Source: Brucella cytisi (GTDB taxonomy: Bacteria > Pseudomonadota > Alphaproteobacteria > Rhizobiales > Rhizobiaceae). From it: DNA of 64,000 bases. Under the pieces are notes generated by a model. That model was not told the origin of the DNA and did no database searches. It saw nothing but the letters and a program-made list of their open reading frames with translations. The position numbers and the translations under genes were made by a program. Of the stretch, positions 8,794 to 18,756 are shown one piece after another. The stretch lies in contig JAAVLQ010000002.1 of NCBI GenBank assembly GCA_012103075.1, positions 186,001 to 250,000 of the forward strand, written 5' to 3'. Position 1 is the stretch's first letter, and each line of letters opens with the position of its first letter.

Positions 8794-10569
8794 TTAAGAT
8801 AGACGCAGCAGCCGTCCGAAGTTGCGGACGGCTGTTATTGCAAGGCCTGCAAGGAAGCCTGCAATCAGCCCCGCAATGACGATCAGTTTGCGCGATGTGC
8901 CTGCCGGATCGAGCGGCGGGCGAGCTTCCGACAGAACCCTGACATTGGCCGTATTCAGGCCTTCCTGTTCGTTCGTCTCACGTGAACGCAGGAGGAAGGC
9001 TTCGTAGACCGAGCGCCGCGCTGTTGCTTCGCGTTCAAGCTCACGCAATTTCACCAGATCGCCGCTATTGTTCGCCTGTTGGGATTTTAGCTGCGCCGGG
9101 CGGGCGCTGAGGTCCTTTTCCTGCAGCGCGGATCGGGCAACCTCGACCTGCAACGAGGAGCGGATGCGCCGTAATTCGGCATCGATGTCGTTCAGGACCG
9201 TGCCTGCCTGCGACTGCGCCTGAATGAGCGCCGGGTGACGTGGGCCAAGCTGGGTAGACAGGCCGCTTGCAGTCTGGCGCGCCTGCGCATATTGGGCGCG
9301 CAGCGCGGTCAGCGTGTTGGAACGCAGGTCTTCCGGCAAGGTCCCGGATACCACGCTGTCGGAAGTAGCACTGCTGAGCACCTGCACGCGGGCCTGAAGC
9401 CGCATCGTTTCGGCGCGCTGGTTGGTCAACTGGTCGTTGAGCCGAGTCAGGTCGTTGTCGCTGATCAGCTTGCCGTCGACATTGACCAGATCGTGCGACG
9501 CGCGGAAGTCGGCTGCTGCGCGCTCCGCCTGTTCGACATTGGCGCGCATATCGGCAAGACGGTTCGACAGTTCATCCGAAGTGCGCCGTGCAGCGTCGGA
9601 TTGCACGGATGCAAGCTCGCTCTGGAACACGGAGCTGATCGTGTTCGCAAGCGATGCCGATTTCTGCGGGTCTCGCGTTTTCACCGAGATCGAATAGATG
9701 AAGGTCTTGGCATCACGGCCAATGGCGATGTTCTTGTGGAGATTGTACAGGACGCGGGTTTGCAGTGTCTGGCTGTCGCTGGCCTTTTGGGGCGACATCA
9801 TATCCCTGATCTGTGTAAACAGCCCGGCAATGCCGGTCGGAACCAGAGTGCCGTTGAATTCGGGGTCTTTTGTCAGGTCTGTCTTGTCGATCACTTTAAG
9901 CAGCACGCTGCTGGAATCGATGATACGTGCCCGGCTTTCCGCAACGGCAAGTGACGCATCGGTCGGGAGCTGACCCGGCGTCAGCTCGTCTCCCACGGTC
10001 TTGATATTGCGCGGGTCGACCAGAATATCCGTCGATGCGACATACATCTGTGGCAGGGACAATGCATAGAGCGCAGCGACCACACCACCCAGTATTGTAC
10101 TGACAAGCAGGAGCTTGCGCGATCCGCGCAGCACGTCGATAGCGATGCGCGGATCGATCAGCGGTTTCCACTCCGCATCAGGTGCCGGTCCGTCAATGAC
10201 AGGGCGTTCGCGCCGTACCGGTTCGCCGGTCGGCTCGAATGAGGGAGCGGGAGTTTCAACTGCGACCTTGTGGCGTTCGCGTTCCTGAACCTTGCGTTCC
10301 AGTTCCGCCTCGATCAGCGCGACGCGCTTTTGCAGCTCGGCGACATCGGCATCATCCAGTTCTTCTTCGAGAACGGGTTCCGCGGGTTCTGGTGTTTCCT
10401 GCGCAGTATGATCGCGCTGGCGGAAGAACGCGGCGCGTTCATCCGGTGTCGCGGGGGTGTCGAGGGGTGGTGCGGTTTCGCTGTCAAGACGATCAGCCGG
10501 GCGAGCGTCGGAGAATGCGAGAAGAGGTTTCTCAACTCCCGCCTTTCTGCGCTCCTCGTGATCCCTCAT
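8794..10569 (-). CDS. Polysaccharide chain-length determinant, Wzz/GumC-type, no kinase domain
   Basis: 591-residue inner-membrane protein controlling polymer length and export of a surface polysaccharide. It has a long acidic, proline-rich cytoplasmic N-terminus (about 140 residues). TM1 is at about 152-172 (RKLLLVSTILGGVVAALYAL), and a large coiled-coil periplasmic region follows. The PCP signature region RPPLDPAGTSRKL precedes TM2 (IVIAGLIAGFLAGLAI). No C-terminal BY-kinase or Walker motif is present, so it resembles GumC, not full-length ExoP/Wzc. It is divergent from the flippase gene, and its ATG is at 10569. Confidence 0.88.
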   Translation of the reverse strand: MRDHEERRKAGVEKPLLAFSDARPADRLDSETAPPLDTPATPDERAAFFRQRDHTAQETPEPAEPVLEEELDDADVAELQKRVALIEAELERKVQERERHKVAVETPAPSFEPTGEPVRRERPVIDGPAPDAEWKPLIDPRIAIDVLRGSRKLLLVSTILGGVVAALYALSLPQMYVASTDILVDPRNIKTVGDELTPGQLPTDASLAVAESRARIIDSSSVLLKVIDKTDLTKDPEFNGTLVPTGIAGLFTQIRDMMSPQKASDSQTLQTRVLYNLHKNIAIGRDAKTFIYSISVKTRDPQKSASLANTISSVFQSELASVQSDAARRTSDELSNRLADMRANVEQAERAAADFRASHDLVNVDGKLISDNDLTRLNDQLTNQRAETMRLQARVQVLSSATSDSVVSGTLPEDLRSNTLTALRAQYAQARQTASGLSTQLGPRHPALIQAQSQAGTVLNDIDAELRRIRSSLQVEVARSALQEKDLSARPAQLKSQQANNSGDLVKLRELEREATARRSVYEAFLLRSRETNEQEGLNTANVRVLSEARPPLDPAGTSRKLIVIAGLIAGFLAGLAITAVRNFGRLLRLS

Positions 10570-10895
10570 TGCTGAAATCGTCCGTGTCTGTAAGCCGTCT
10601 CAACCGTTCCCGGCGCCAGCGGCTGCTTTGAAATTCATAAGCCAAGGCTCCCGCCTGCCAAACGGGAGTCCGGTTGGCTCGCACCTCAAGGCCGAATGTA
10701 ATTTTTTATAGAAAACAAAACGTTAAAATAATGTCGAGGTGGAGTGTCAATTCCTTGAATCTACAACTTTAGCTTTTGCTTGTTTACTCTTTGAGCTTGC
10801 AAAGAAGAGTTTAAGTCTTTTTAGCTAAACCCCGATTATGTCTCCGTTCCAATGGAAAGGCACATGCACCAGACTATGATAGACGAGGACCCCTG
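10570..10895. promoter_or_regulatory. Divergent promoter region between the chain-length gene and the flippase gene
   Basis: 326 bases, AT-rich from about 10690 to 10850 (ATTTTTTATAGAAAACAAAACG), separating two outward-reading polysaccharide genes. A hairpin CTCCCG/CGGGAG lies near 10650-10667, and an imperfect inverted repeat ACTCTT...AAGAAGAGT lies near 10785-10812. No coding potential was seen. Specific -35/-10 boxes were not assigned. Confidence 0.5.
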
Positions 10896-12167
10896 TTGAT
10901 AGCAAAAGCGCTCCGGAAATTGTCAGGCAACAATGCCGGAATGGTGCGTGATTACCTATCCCTGTTTTCCGGTTCCGCCGGCAGGCTGGTTGTTTCGCTC
11001 GTCTATTTCATCGCGCTCGCAAACACACTCCCAACCGGTGATTTCGGCATATTTGCCACCGCATCGGGCACAGGCGTGGTTCTGTCACGTATCATTTCTC
11101 TCGGCTTCAGCTCACCGCTTTACCGCATATCGACGGTGAAGCCGCGCCTGCTCGGTATCTATACGGCGGGTTTTCTTGTCGCCCTTCTGGTTTCCCTGCC
11201 GCTGTTCGCGCTGGCGTCCCGGCTGATCTATTTCGTCTTTTTCAGCCGCGACATTTCCTTTCTGCCTTTTGCCGTGGTGGTATTTGCTGAAGCCTTGCTC
11301 TGGCGTTCGACGGAAATCGTCATCATCATCAACAACGGCCTGCGCCGGTTCGGTATATCTGCAGGACTGGTGATTTTCGGGACAGCCACGCGCGCCGTGG
11401 CGGCAGTCCTGTTCATGTGGTTGGCGAGTGTTCATGACATCGCCCATTGGGCGTGGTGGTATGCGGCGGCCAATGGTGTTGCGCTGCTGACGGCGCTGAA
11501 ATTCTATCCGTCTATCCAGCTCCGCTTCAAACCGGCGCTTTATATACGGCGGCTTTCCGATGCGATTGCAGTCATGGGGGCCGAACTGCTGTTCTATATT
11601 CAGGCCGAGCTCGACAAGCTACTTGTGCTGACCGTCGGTGGGCCTGCGACGGCGGGCCTTTATGCGATCATCATGCGGCTTGTCGATCTGACGGCTTTGC
11701 CGGTGCGGTCCTTCAACATGATGCTGGTGCAAAAGCTCATGCGCACGCCGGACATGCTGTCCTCATTGCGCATCCGCGCCGGGCTGGAACTTGCAGTCTT
11801 TGCCGTTTCGGTGGCAGGCCTCGGCGCGATGGTTGTGTTCCTGCAAATCTTCCCGAACGCACTCGGTTCAAGCGTTGCACCGATTGTCGGGCTGCTGCCA
11901 CTGGTGTGGCTCGTGCCGGGGTTTCGCAATCTCATCGAGTATCAGACGGAAATTCTGTATGCGCGCGGCCAGTCCGGTCTCAGGACGCTGAGCATGGTGT
12001 TGATGACCGCCGCCAAAGCATTCTTTGTCTGGCTTCTGCTCGTGAATTATGTCGATGACAATGACTGGATTCTCGGGCTCAATGTCGTATTCGCCGGACT
12101 TTATCTGCTGTCTCTGGTTTTACCTATACGAGCATTCGTTTACCGGCAAAGCGGGTTTGAGATTTAG
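10896..12167 (+). CDS. Polysaccharide flippase, Wzx/oligosaccharide-transporter type
   Basis: 423-residue integral membrane protein with about 12 hydrophobic helices and no enzymatic motifs, resembling Wzx-type exporters that flip lipid-linked repeat units. The start is TTG 10896, preceded by GACGAGGA at 10881. An in-frame ATG at 10941 is an alternative. The N-terminal pattern DYLSLFSGSAGRLVVSLVYF and the second-half motif GPATAGLYAIIMRLVDL are typical of the MATE-like polysaccharide exporters. Its setting among glycosyltransferases supports this. It converges with the DUF6492 gene, overlapping by four bases. Confidence 0.85.
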   Translation: MIAKALRKLSGNNAGMVRDYLSLFSGSAGRLVVSLVYFIALANTLPTGDFGIFATASGTGVVLSRIISLGFSSPLYRISTVKPRLLGIYTAGFLVALLVSLPLFALASRLIYFVFFSRDISFLPFAVVVFAEALLWRSTEIVIIINNGLRRFGISAGLVIFGTATRAVAAVLFMWLASVHDIAHWAWWYAAANGVALLTALKFYPSIQLRFKPALYIRRLSDAIAVMGAELLFYIQAELDKLLVLTVGGPATAGLYAIIMRLVDLTALPVRSFNMMLVQKLMRTPDMLSSLRIRAGLELAVFAVSVAGLGAMVVFLQIFPNALGSSVAPIVGLLPLVWLVPGFRNLIEYQTEILYARGQSGLRTLSMVLMTAAKAFFVWLLLVNYVDDNDWILGLNVVFAGLYLLSLVLPIRAFVYRQSGFEI

Positions 12168-13027
12168 GTTCCGATAATGCGGCGAATGTCATCAACCGAA
12201 AGACCGAGGAAAGACTGCATACCGATTGCGACCTGATGTGGTTCCATTTCGGCGATGAAGGTGCGGAATTCCTCTTCGCTCGGTGGCGGTGCGAACCATT
12301 GCATCCGGCACAGATCATGGGTGTCGCTGTAATGACCGGAACCTTGCAGTACATCATCGACATAGCGGCCATAGATGAAGCATTCGGAGAAACGGCGTAT
12401 GTTGCCAAGGGCTGCCACCCAGTGCTGTCCGGTATGGGCTTCGATCCTCTCGCACATGGAAATCACGCTATCGCGCCGCCATGAGACAAGCTGGCCGATA
12501 TAGTCGTTCAGGCCGCTTTTCCCTTTCCTGATGCCGAGCAGCTTTGCCGCGTTGGCTGCCCAGACCGGATGCTCCGGCCATTCCGGATTGGCAAGCGCAT
12601 TGGGACGTACAAAGAGCCGAAGCTTTTCGTGGTGCCAGAGCGTGCCACAATCGAAGGGGCGCAGAAAAGCCGTGTCGGAATCCGTATAGAGAAATCCGTC
12701 TTCTTCCACGGCACCGGCAAGCGCGATGCGGCGCAGCTGTTGCACATGCCAGCCGCGCAGCGGCTTGGTTCTGAGTGAGAGCCAAACGCGCCTGCGCCAC
12801 AGATAGGCCGGGTCCCAAAAGGCGTGGAGCCATGAGGGTAGCAGATCGCGTTCATCAATGATGACGCGTTGTGTGCTTTCGAGCTTGCGGAACAGGGCAA
12901 TGTCCTTGCTGTCGACAAGGATATAGTGCTTCGTGAAACCGCTGACATATTTGTCTATGGTTTCGCAAAGCAGCTTGCAGCGCTCGAAATCCTGATCCCA
13001 GCTCGCTGTGACGATTGCGGTTTTCAC
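12164..13027 (-). CDS. DUF6492-type putative glycosyltransferase
   Basis: Intact 287-residue protein. The N-terminal strand MKTAIVTASWDQDFERCKLL and the DSDTAFLRP motif at about 116-124 look like a GT-A-fold nucleotide-sugar binding site (DxD). I associate this layout with DUF6492 proteins of polysaccharide loci; donor and acceptor are unknown. GTG 13027 overlaps the expected stop of the WecG-type gene by GTGA, so the two should be coupled. That stop is lost in the written sequence by a C-run change. Confidence 0.75.
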   Translation of the reverse strand: MKTAIVTASWDQDFERCKLLCETIDKYVSGFTKHYILVDSKDIALFRKLESTQRVIIDERDLLPSWLHAFWDPAYLWRRRVWLSLRTKPLRGWHVQQLRRIALAGAVEEDGFLYTDSDTAFLRPFDCGTLWHHEKLRLFVRPNALANPEWPEHPVWAANAAKLLGIRKGKSGLNDYIGQLVSWRRDSVISMCERIEAHTGQHWVAALGNIRRFSECFIYGRYVDDVLQGSGHYSDTHDLCRMQWFAPPPSEEEFRTFIAEMEPHQVAIGMQSFLGLSVDDIRRIIGT

Positions 13028-13780
13028 CGGGGGCTCCCTTCATCCAGCCTTTGGCAACGCGCCACAGAAATACGGGATTACCGATGAGATAGCGTTTTGC
13101 GAGCCGTCGCGGTTCTTGTAGCAGCCGGTGCACCCATTCCATCTGGATCTTGCGTACCCATTGCGGGGCGCGTTGCACACGACCTGTATGCAGGTCGAAC
13201 AGCGCACCGACGGCACTCGCCACCGTGCAATGTTCCTCCGTGAGATGCTTGTCGATGAAGAGTTCCCGGCGCGGAACGCCCATGGCGACGAGCAGGATAT
13301 CGGGATGAAATTCCTTCAGCTGCGCCAGAATACCGTCGAGATCGGCGGGCTTGAAGAAAGCCGTCTGAAATCACATGATATTCATGGTGCGGTATCTGCT
13401 GCATGAAGAGCTGCGCGGTATCGGCGGCGACGCCCGGACCTCCACCGAGAAGTGCAACCTTCAGGGGCGTTTCATATGCTGCAGAAGGCCCGGAATGAAG
13501 TCTGTCCCGTTGAGATTGGCGGGGAATTTGCTGCCATAGGCGACCTTGCTGGCAATATCGACGCCTACACCGTCGGGCAGGATCAGGAAATCCTGCAATG
13601 CAGTGCGGTAAGTTGGGTCAGTATCCGTAATGTTGGAATTGTTGGCATTGAGCCAGCCCTGTTTCATGAACCGGCCTTCATTGATGCGGTTCTCGAAAAG
13701 GCAAAGGCGCTGTCCCAGTCGAAACAGGCGACCTTCACGCCAAGGATATTCCGGTAAGTGACATTTTCGGTATGCATCAT
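13024..13780 (-). CDS. WecG/TagA/CpsF-type glycosyltransferase (about four frameshifts)
   Basis: GT26-family enzyme predicted to transfer an N-acetylhexosamine (ManNAcA-like) to a lipid-linked acceptor. Read across frames it gives MMHTENVTYRNILGV, then NANNSNITDTDPTYR. DGVGVDIASK, LLGGGPGVAA, then HPDILLVAMG with VPRRELFI, and VGALFDLHTGRVQRAPQW follow; the last four are family hallmarks. Breaks fall at short runs near 13699 (T), 13464 (C), 13363 (T/C) and 13030 (C). After repair it is about 252 residues, the usual size. Its ATG overlaps the stop of the upstream glycosyltransferase, and its stop overlaps the next start. Confidence 0.85.
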
Positions 13781-14978
13781 GCCCGGTCCGTATTTTTGTC
13801 TTTGCCATGAAGTGCTTGCAGACCTCTGGCAACTGCGCGGTCCATGCCTTCGATTTGTGACCCTGTAAAGGCTTTGCCGTCCAGTCTCTGGTGATCCCCG
13901 ATCTCATCTTTTCAATTCGCTCGACGACTGCCGCAGCGAAAGCCTGCGGGTCGTCGGCAATGGTGCAATTGTCCGGGATATTGCCGATACCGCGCACGGA
14001 ATGCGCTGTGGCGACACTTGGCATGCCCAGTTCGAACGTCTCAACAGTCTTGAGCTGCACGCCGGTGCCCGCACGGCTGATCAGCGGTACAAGCGCGCCG
14101 CTTTCCACAAATTCGGTTGCGTCCGGCACTTTGCCGACGAAATTGATGCCGGACCCCACACTCGACCATGTAGCAATCAGATCGGCAGGCGTGTTGCCTG
14201 CAATCGCGATGGAAATATCGTCGGGAAGATGTGGCTTTACCTCGCGCAGGAACCATTCGAGCCCGATGCGGTTCGGATGCCATGTCCATGTGCCGATCAG
14301 GGCAAGGTCGTATTTTGTCGGGCGCTGCCGTGCGGCTTGCATCCCGCCCGGCGTGACGAGCGGCATTGTCGCAAACCGATCAGGGCCAAGTCCAAGTGCT
14401 GGTCCGTCATCTTCGGCAAAAGTGAAGACGAAGCGGGCACTTCCGACGAGGCGGCTTTCCAGTCCTTTGAGAATGCGAGCCTCGCGACCGAACAGAAATT
14501 TCTGGATGAAACTTCCTGCGTCGGCAGCGTTTTCTTCCGCTGAGCGATATTCCACATTATGCGCTACGAACAGCGAAGGCTTGTCCTTGAAGATGTCTTC
14601 GAACGCGCCGGGCAAGGTCACGCCGTTCAGCACATAGGCATCGAACGGGCCGATCTTTGCGATCGCTGCACGCAGTGTCTCAGCCGGTATAACCCGCAGC
14701 TTCGCGGAGGAAACCGTAAGACCGGTCAGGAAGGATTTCAGCACCCAGCCGATCTTGCGCTTGATGCCAGCGCCTTCGGTCCGTACTTCGACTTCACCCA
14801 GAACGACTGTATCTGCAGCATCGGCTTTCACGCCCGGCCATGTGAAGCCAAAGACGGTCACTTTTGCTCCCGAACGACGCAAGCCATCGACCACGGCGGC
14901 ATTTGCCACTTCGTAGCCGGTGGTCGGTACTCCGTGCGGAACAATCGATGTCACGAAAACAAGGTGAGGGGACGGCAA
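13777..14978 (-). CDS. GT4-like glycosyltransferase (one frameshift near 13863)
   Basis: About 400-residue GT-B-type transferase. N-terminal VTSIVPHGVPTTGYEVANAAV precedes the acceptor domain. In the C-terminal domain, LALIGTWTWHPNRIGLEWF, AIAGNTPADL and the donor-binding stretch PLISRAGTGVQLKTVETFELG match GT4-like enzymes. TTG 14978 was selected because it follows CAGGAG with good spacing; the open frame further upstream reads as non-coding. A missing base in the GG pair near 13863 hides the natural C-terminus (KDKNTDRA) and stop, which overlaps the WecG start. It heads a three-gene coupled set with the WecG and DUF6492 genes. Confidence 0.85.
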
Positions 14979-15203
14979 TTCAACTCCTGAACAATCATTC
15001 TGGCACGCGCAGCATGAAAATTGATGGGCTGCGCTCAAGCTTTTCCTAATGCATTATTCATCTTAAAACCCTTAACATTTCGGGTCGATATGCTCTATGC
15101 TAGTTTTGATCAGTGTTTATAGTCCTGCGGTGAACTTTTCTTTAAATGTTTTTCAATAGTGGCGGATAAACAAATATAGAAGTTCGAAATATCCGGTAGC
15201 GTT

Positions 15204-16197
15204 ATGTCTGATTTACCTAGTCATATACAAGTAATTGCTAAAACTCACCGGGCTTCAATTCGATGAAGTCGAGGTGGTGGTAACGCTGCCGACATTCCGC
15301 CGTCCGGAGCATGTCATCCAGACGCTGGATACGCTCAATGCTCAGGTCACGAGCCGTCGCTTTGCGGTCGTCTTGATCGAGAACGAGGCGGAGGACCGGG
15401 AAGGTGCCAAGGTCGCGGCGCCGCAGTTCGAGGCCGGAAAATATACCGGCATGTTGATCGTCGAATCCCATCGCGGCAACTGCAACGCATATAATGCGGG
15501 CTGGCTGACGGCGATGACTTTTTTCCCGAACTTCAAATATGTCGTCGTCATCGATGACGATGAACTGGCTGATCCCGCCCGGATCGAAAACATGGTGGCC
15601 ACCGCCGAGCGTTATAACGCCAGTCTCGTCGGCGGCCCGCAATATCCGATCTTCGAGAAGCCGGGCGCGGAAAAATGGGCGAGACATCCTGTTTTCCTGC
15701 CGCATTACAACAGGACCGGCCCGGTTCCGATCATCTATTCATCCGGCAACCTCCTGATTGCGCGTCCGGTGCTGGAAGCCATCGGCTATCCGTTCATGGA
15801 CCTGAAGTTCAACTTCACCGGCGGCGGCGATTCAGATTTCATCAATCGTTCGCGGGCCAAGGGCTTCAATATCGCCCGGTGCAATGAAGGCATTGTCCGC
15901 GAGACCATTCCGGCGCGGCGGCTGGAGAGTGACTGGATCACGGCGCGCGGCTTGCGCAACGGTGTTCTGTCGACGCTGATTGAACAGCGCCAGCGCAAGG
16001 ACGAGCCTTTCGGTCAGGTGCGCGTGTTCTTGAAGAGCCTTGCACTTCTTGGCTATTCTCCAATCAAGGCCGTGCGGCGCGGATTCGCGGCGCGCTTCGT
16101 GCCGGTCGGGACCTATTTCATCCATATCGGGCTGGGCCGGGTTATGGCCCATTTTGGATATCTGAATGAGCAGTATCGCAACCCGGACAAGAACTGA
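15204..16197 (+). CDS. GT2 family glycosyltransferase (probable frameshift near 15241)
   Basis: Transferase with the GT-A signature: VVVTLPTFRRPEHVIQTL, then ENEAEDREGAKV, DDDE (DXD-type) at VVVIDDDELADP, and TGGGDSDF. A 320-residue frame opens at TTG 15235 without a ribosome-binding site. ATG 15204 reads MSDLPSHIQVIAK and then joins the long frame if the AAAA run at 15240-15243 is three bases, adding 12 residues. I therefore place the start at 15204, while the sequence proper certainly codes from about 15244. The next gene starts inside its 3' end (16166), suggesting coupling. Confidence 0.85.
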
Positions 16198-17503
16198 CAC
16201 CCGTTCCGACGTTGCGGCGCAAACCGATATGCGGGCGACGATCCGTACGATTGCGCTTGTTATCGCCACGATAACGTTCTGCATCCTGCTGATTTCGTTC
16301 CGTCCGTTCAATCCGCTGAGTGCCGCAGCCGATGGCGACGCATCGGGCGGCGGCGACGTCATCAATCAGCTTGGTTTCGGCTGTCTCGGCGCGGTGGCGC
16401 TTCTGTCGCTTGCGATGTTTGCCGACCCGAAAAAGGTGGTCAAAATCGTCAGCCCCGGCTGGCTGCTGATGTTCGCCTTCCTGTTTACCTCTGTTTTTGC
16501 AAGCCCTGATCCGTCAACCGCCATACGCGGTGTGCTTTTGACCATGATCGGCATTCTGACGGTCATCGCTGTTTTGAGCCTGCCGCAGGACGGCGACGCC
16601 TATTCGACGATGCTGGTCACGGTGGCTTCGATTGTGATCGTCGTTTCCTATGCGGGCGTCCTCCTCCTGCCCAATCTCGGCACACACGGCGCCGATGCTT
16701 TGGAGCCGCAAAACGCCTATCTCTGGCGCGGTGTCTTCACCCACAAGAATATTGCCGGACCGGTCATGGCCGCCTTTGCCTTTGCCGGTGTCTATCTGTG
16801 GCGGCGCGGCTGGCGCATAAGCGGTTTTCTGATTGCAGTTTCTGCGTTGATCTTCGTTTCGCAGACCGGATCGAAAACCACTGCGGCACTGGTACCGCTC
16901 GCCATGCTGCTCGTGATCGGCCCCCGGTATTTTCGGCCTCCGTTTCCTTTGCACCGGTGGTAGTTTTCACGATCCAGTTTCTGCTCGCGCTGTTCACCTT
17001 CGGCACGGTTCTTTTCGAGCCGATACACCAGCTCGTTCTGCAGCTTGATGTTGATCCGACCTTCACCGGACGCACCTCCATCTGGGCCTTTGCCGTTGAG
17101 GCGCTTTCCCATCGCCCTTGGACTGGTTTCGGCTATGAAAGCTTCTGGGGCACGCCGATCGTAAAAAAGAGGCGGCGAACCCCTACTATCTCGATTGGGA
17201 TGTGCGCGGCATCGTGCATGGACATAATGGCTATCTGGATATTGCGGTATCGATGGGGATTCCGGCGCTGATCTGCGCCATCTTCGTCATCATCATCATG
17301 CCACTGGTCAATTACCTGCGGTGCCGTCCGGTGCGCGAAAATCTGCTGCTTGCCGATTTCTTCCTGATGATCGTCTTCTTCGGAACGTTGAATGCCATGC
17401 TGGAAAGTTTTTCTTTCGTCGCATGGACCCGGTCTGGCTTACGCTTGTCTTTGCGATTTTCGGCCTCAGGCTGATCGCGAAAATTATCATTCCGAAACGA
17501 TAG
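16166..17503 (+). CDS. O-antigen ligase / polysaccharide polymerase, Wzy/ExoQ-like (three frameshifts)
   Basis: Polytopic protein of about 446 residues after repair, with ten or more membrane segments. RGVFTHKNIAGPVMA and, after the large loop, VHGHNGYLDIAVSMG are the paired motifs of the O-antigen ligase/Wzy family. It polymerises or ligates undecaprenyl-linked repeats at the periplasmic face. Frame breaks occur at CCCCC near 16922, AAAAAA near 17164 and TTTTT near 17410; one extra base at each gives continuous sequence ending GLRLIAKIIIPKR. It overlaps the upstream GT2 gene by 32 bases. Confidence 0.85.
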
Positions 17504-17603
17504 AGCAATTCCAGTTAAAACAGAATCGTAGAACCGCACTATCTCTTTGTTTATACGCATTATCCAACGCAAAACCGCTTCGCACTTTTGCTGGAAATGC
17601 TTT
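17502..17603. repeat. Bru-RS1-like palindromic repeat (about 102 bp)
   Basis: The outer arms AGAGCAATTCCAG and CTGGAAATGCTTT enclose CAGAATCGTAGAACCGC and ATTATCCAACGCAAAACCGC. This matches, from memory, the 103-bp Bru-RS1 family of Brucella intergenic repeats (GAGCATTTCCAG ... GCAAAACCG ... CTGGAAATGC). It directly follows the polymerase stop and sits upstream of the oxidoreductase start at 17620. Confidence 0.75.
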
Positions 17604-17619
17604 TAGCCGGAGCCACTTC

Positions 17620-18756
17620 ATGAATATCGCAATCGTCGGGACCGGGTTTGTTGCCGACTATTACATGACCACGCTGCGCAATTATCCCGAGTTGAAGTTG
17701 CGCGGGGTCTATGATCGGTCACCTGAACGAATGAAAGCGTTCTGCGAGCACTATTCCGTCGGGGCTTATGACAGTTTTGAGGCAGTGTTGGCCGATCCTG
17801 ACGTGCAGATCGTCGTCAATCTGACCACGCCCGAAAGTCATTTCGAAATCTCGCATGCAGCGCTTTCCGCCGGAAAGCATGTCTATTCCGAAAAGCCACT
17901 GGCCATGAATTATGAGGATGCGGAAGCGCTGGTCGCCTTTGCACGGCAATCCGGCCTCACGCTGGCGGCAGCCCCGGCTAACGGTCTCAGCGAAGCCTAT
18001 CGTCTGGTAGCAAGCGTGATAAACGGGATTGGCATGCCGCGTCTCGTTTATGCCGAAATGGAAGACGGCCCGGTGTTTCGCGACAAATGGTCGACCCGGC
18101 GTTCGCAGTCGGGAGCGCCATGGCCGGGCCTGCACGAGTTCGAGATTGGTTGTACGCTGGAACATGCAGGCTATGCACTGTCATGGCTGGTGTCGTTGTT
18201 CGGCCCGGTCGAGAGCGTTTCGGCATTTTCCGCCATAACCTTTCCCAACAAGGGGCCGGGGACCGAACATCTTCACATGGCGCCCGATTTTTCGGTCGGC
18301 TGCCTTGTTTTCAAATCGGGACTGGTGGCACGCCTCACATCGGGGCTTGCGATGCCGAAGGATCGCAGCCTGACAATCGTTGCAGACAAGGGCTCGATTG
18401 TGGTGGACGATCTTTGGGATAATCGCTCGACTGTTCGTCTTGAGCGCACGGAGGAGAAACGCCGGTTTCTGGCGCGCCTGTTCGGTATTCTGGAAATGCG
18501 TATCGGCAAGTTCCTGTCATGGAAGCCGACCGTTGGCACAAAGCTACCCTATCAGAGGGCCGACAAGCGGTCGCTGCCGATGTATCCTTCTCAGATTGAT
18601 TTTGTGTGCGGCATTGCCGATCAGGCACGCGCTATCCAAACCGGCGATAAGGCATTCTTTTCCGGTGATGTGGCGCTGCATATCACTGAAATCGCGCTTG
18701 CCTTGAACAATGCTGGCGAAAATGCACAGCCCTACAGGATGAGAAGTAGCTTCTAA
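17620..18756 (+). CDS. Gfo/Idh/MocA family NAD(P)-dependent oxidoreductase
   Basis: Intact 378-residue enzyme. The N-terminal Rossmann motif MNIAIVGTGFVADYY binds NAD(P). The family motif EKPLAMN is at about residue 88, and DGPVFRDKW with GLHEFEIGCTLEH forms the active-site half, the latter supplying a catalytic His. Sugar or inositol dehydrogenases are typical members, and its location in a polysaccharide block suggests nucleotide-sugar or sugar modification. ATG 17620 is the first start giving the intact Rossmann fold; the upstream open frame covers the palindrome. Confidence 0.85.
   Translation: MNIAIVGTGFVADYYMTTLRNYPELKLRGVYDRSPERMKAFCEHYSVGAYDSFEAVLADPDVQIVVNLTTPESHFEISHAALSAGKHVYSEKPLAMNYEDAEALVAFARQSGLTLAAAPANGLSEAYRLVASVINGIGMPRLVYAEMEDGPVFRDKWSTRRSQSGAPWPGLHEFEIGCTLEHAGYALSWLVSLFGPVESVSAFSAITFPNKGPGTEHLHMAPDFSVGCLVFKSGLVARLTSGLAMPKDRSLTIVADKGSIVVDDLWDNRSTVRLERTEEKRRFLARLFGILEMRIGKFLSWKPTVGTKLPYQRADKRSLPMYPSQIDFVCGIADQARAIQTGDKAFFSGDVALHITEIALALNNAGENAQPYRMRSSF

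Noticed and set aside
13461..15038. A 525-residue fusion of a GT4 enzyme with a WecG N-terminus.
   Set aside because: The joined frame passes through the natural GT4 stop only because of a one-base change near 13863. The alternative frame gives a clean stop overlapping the WecG start.
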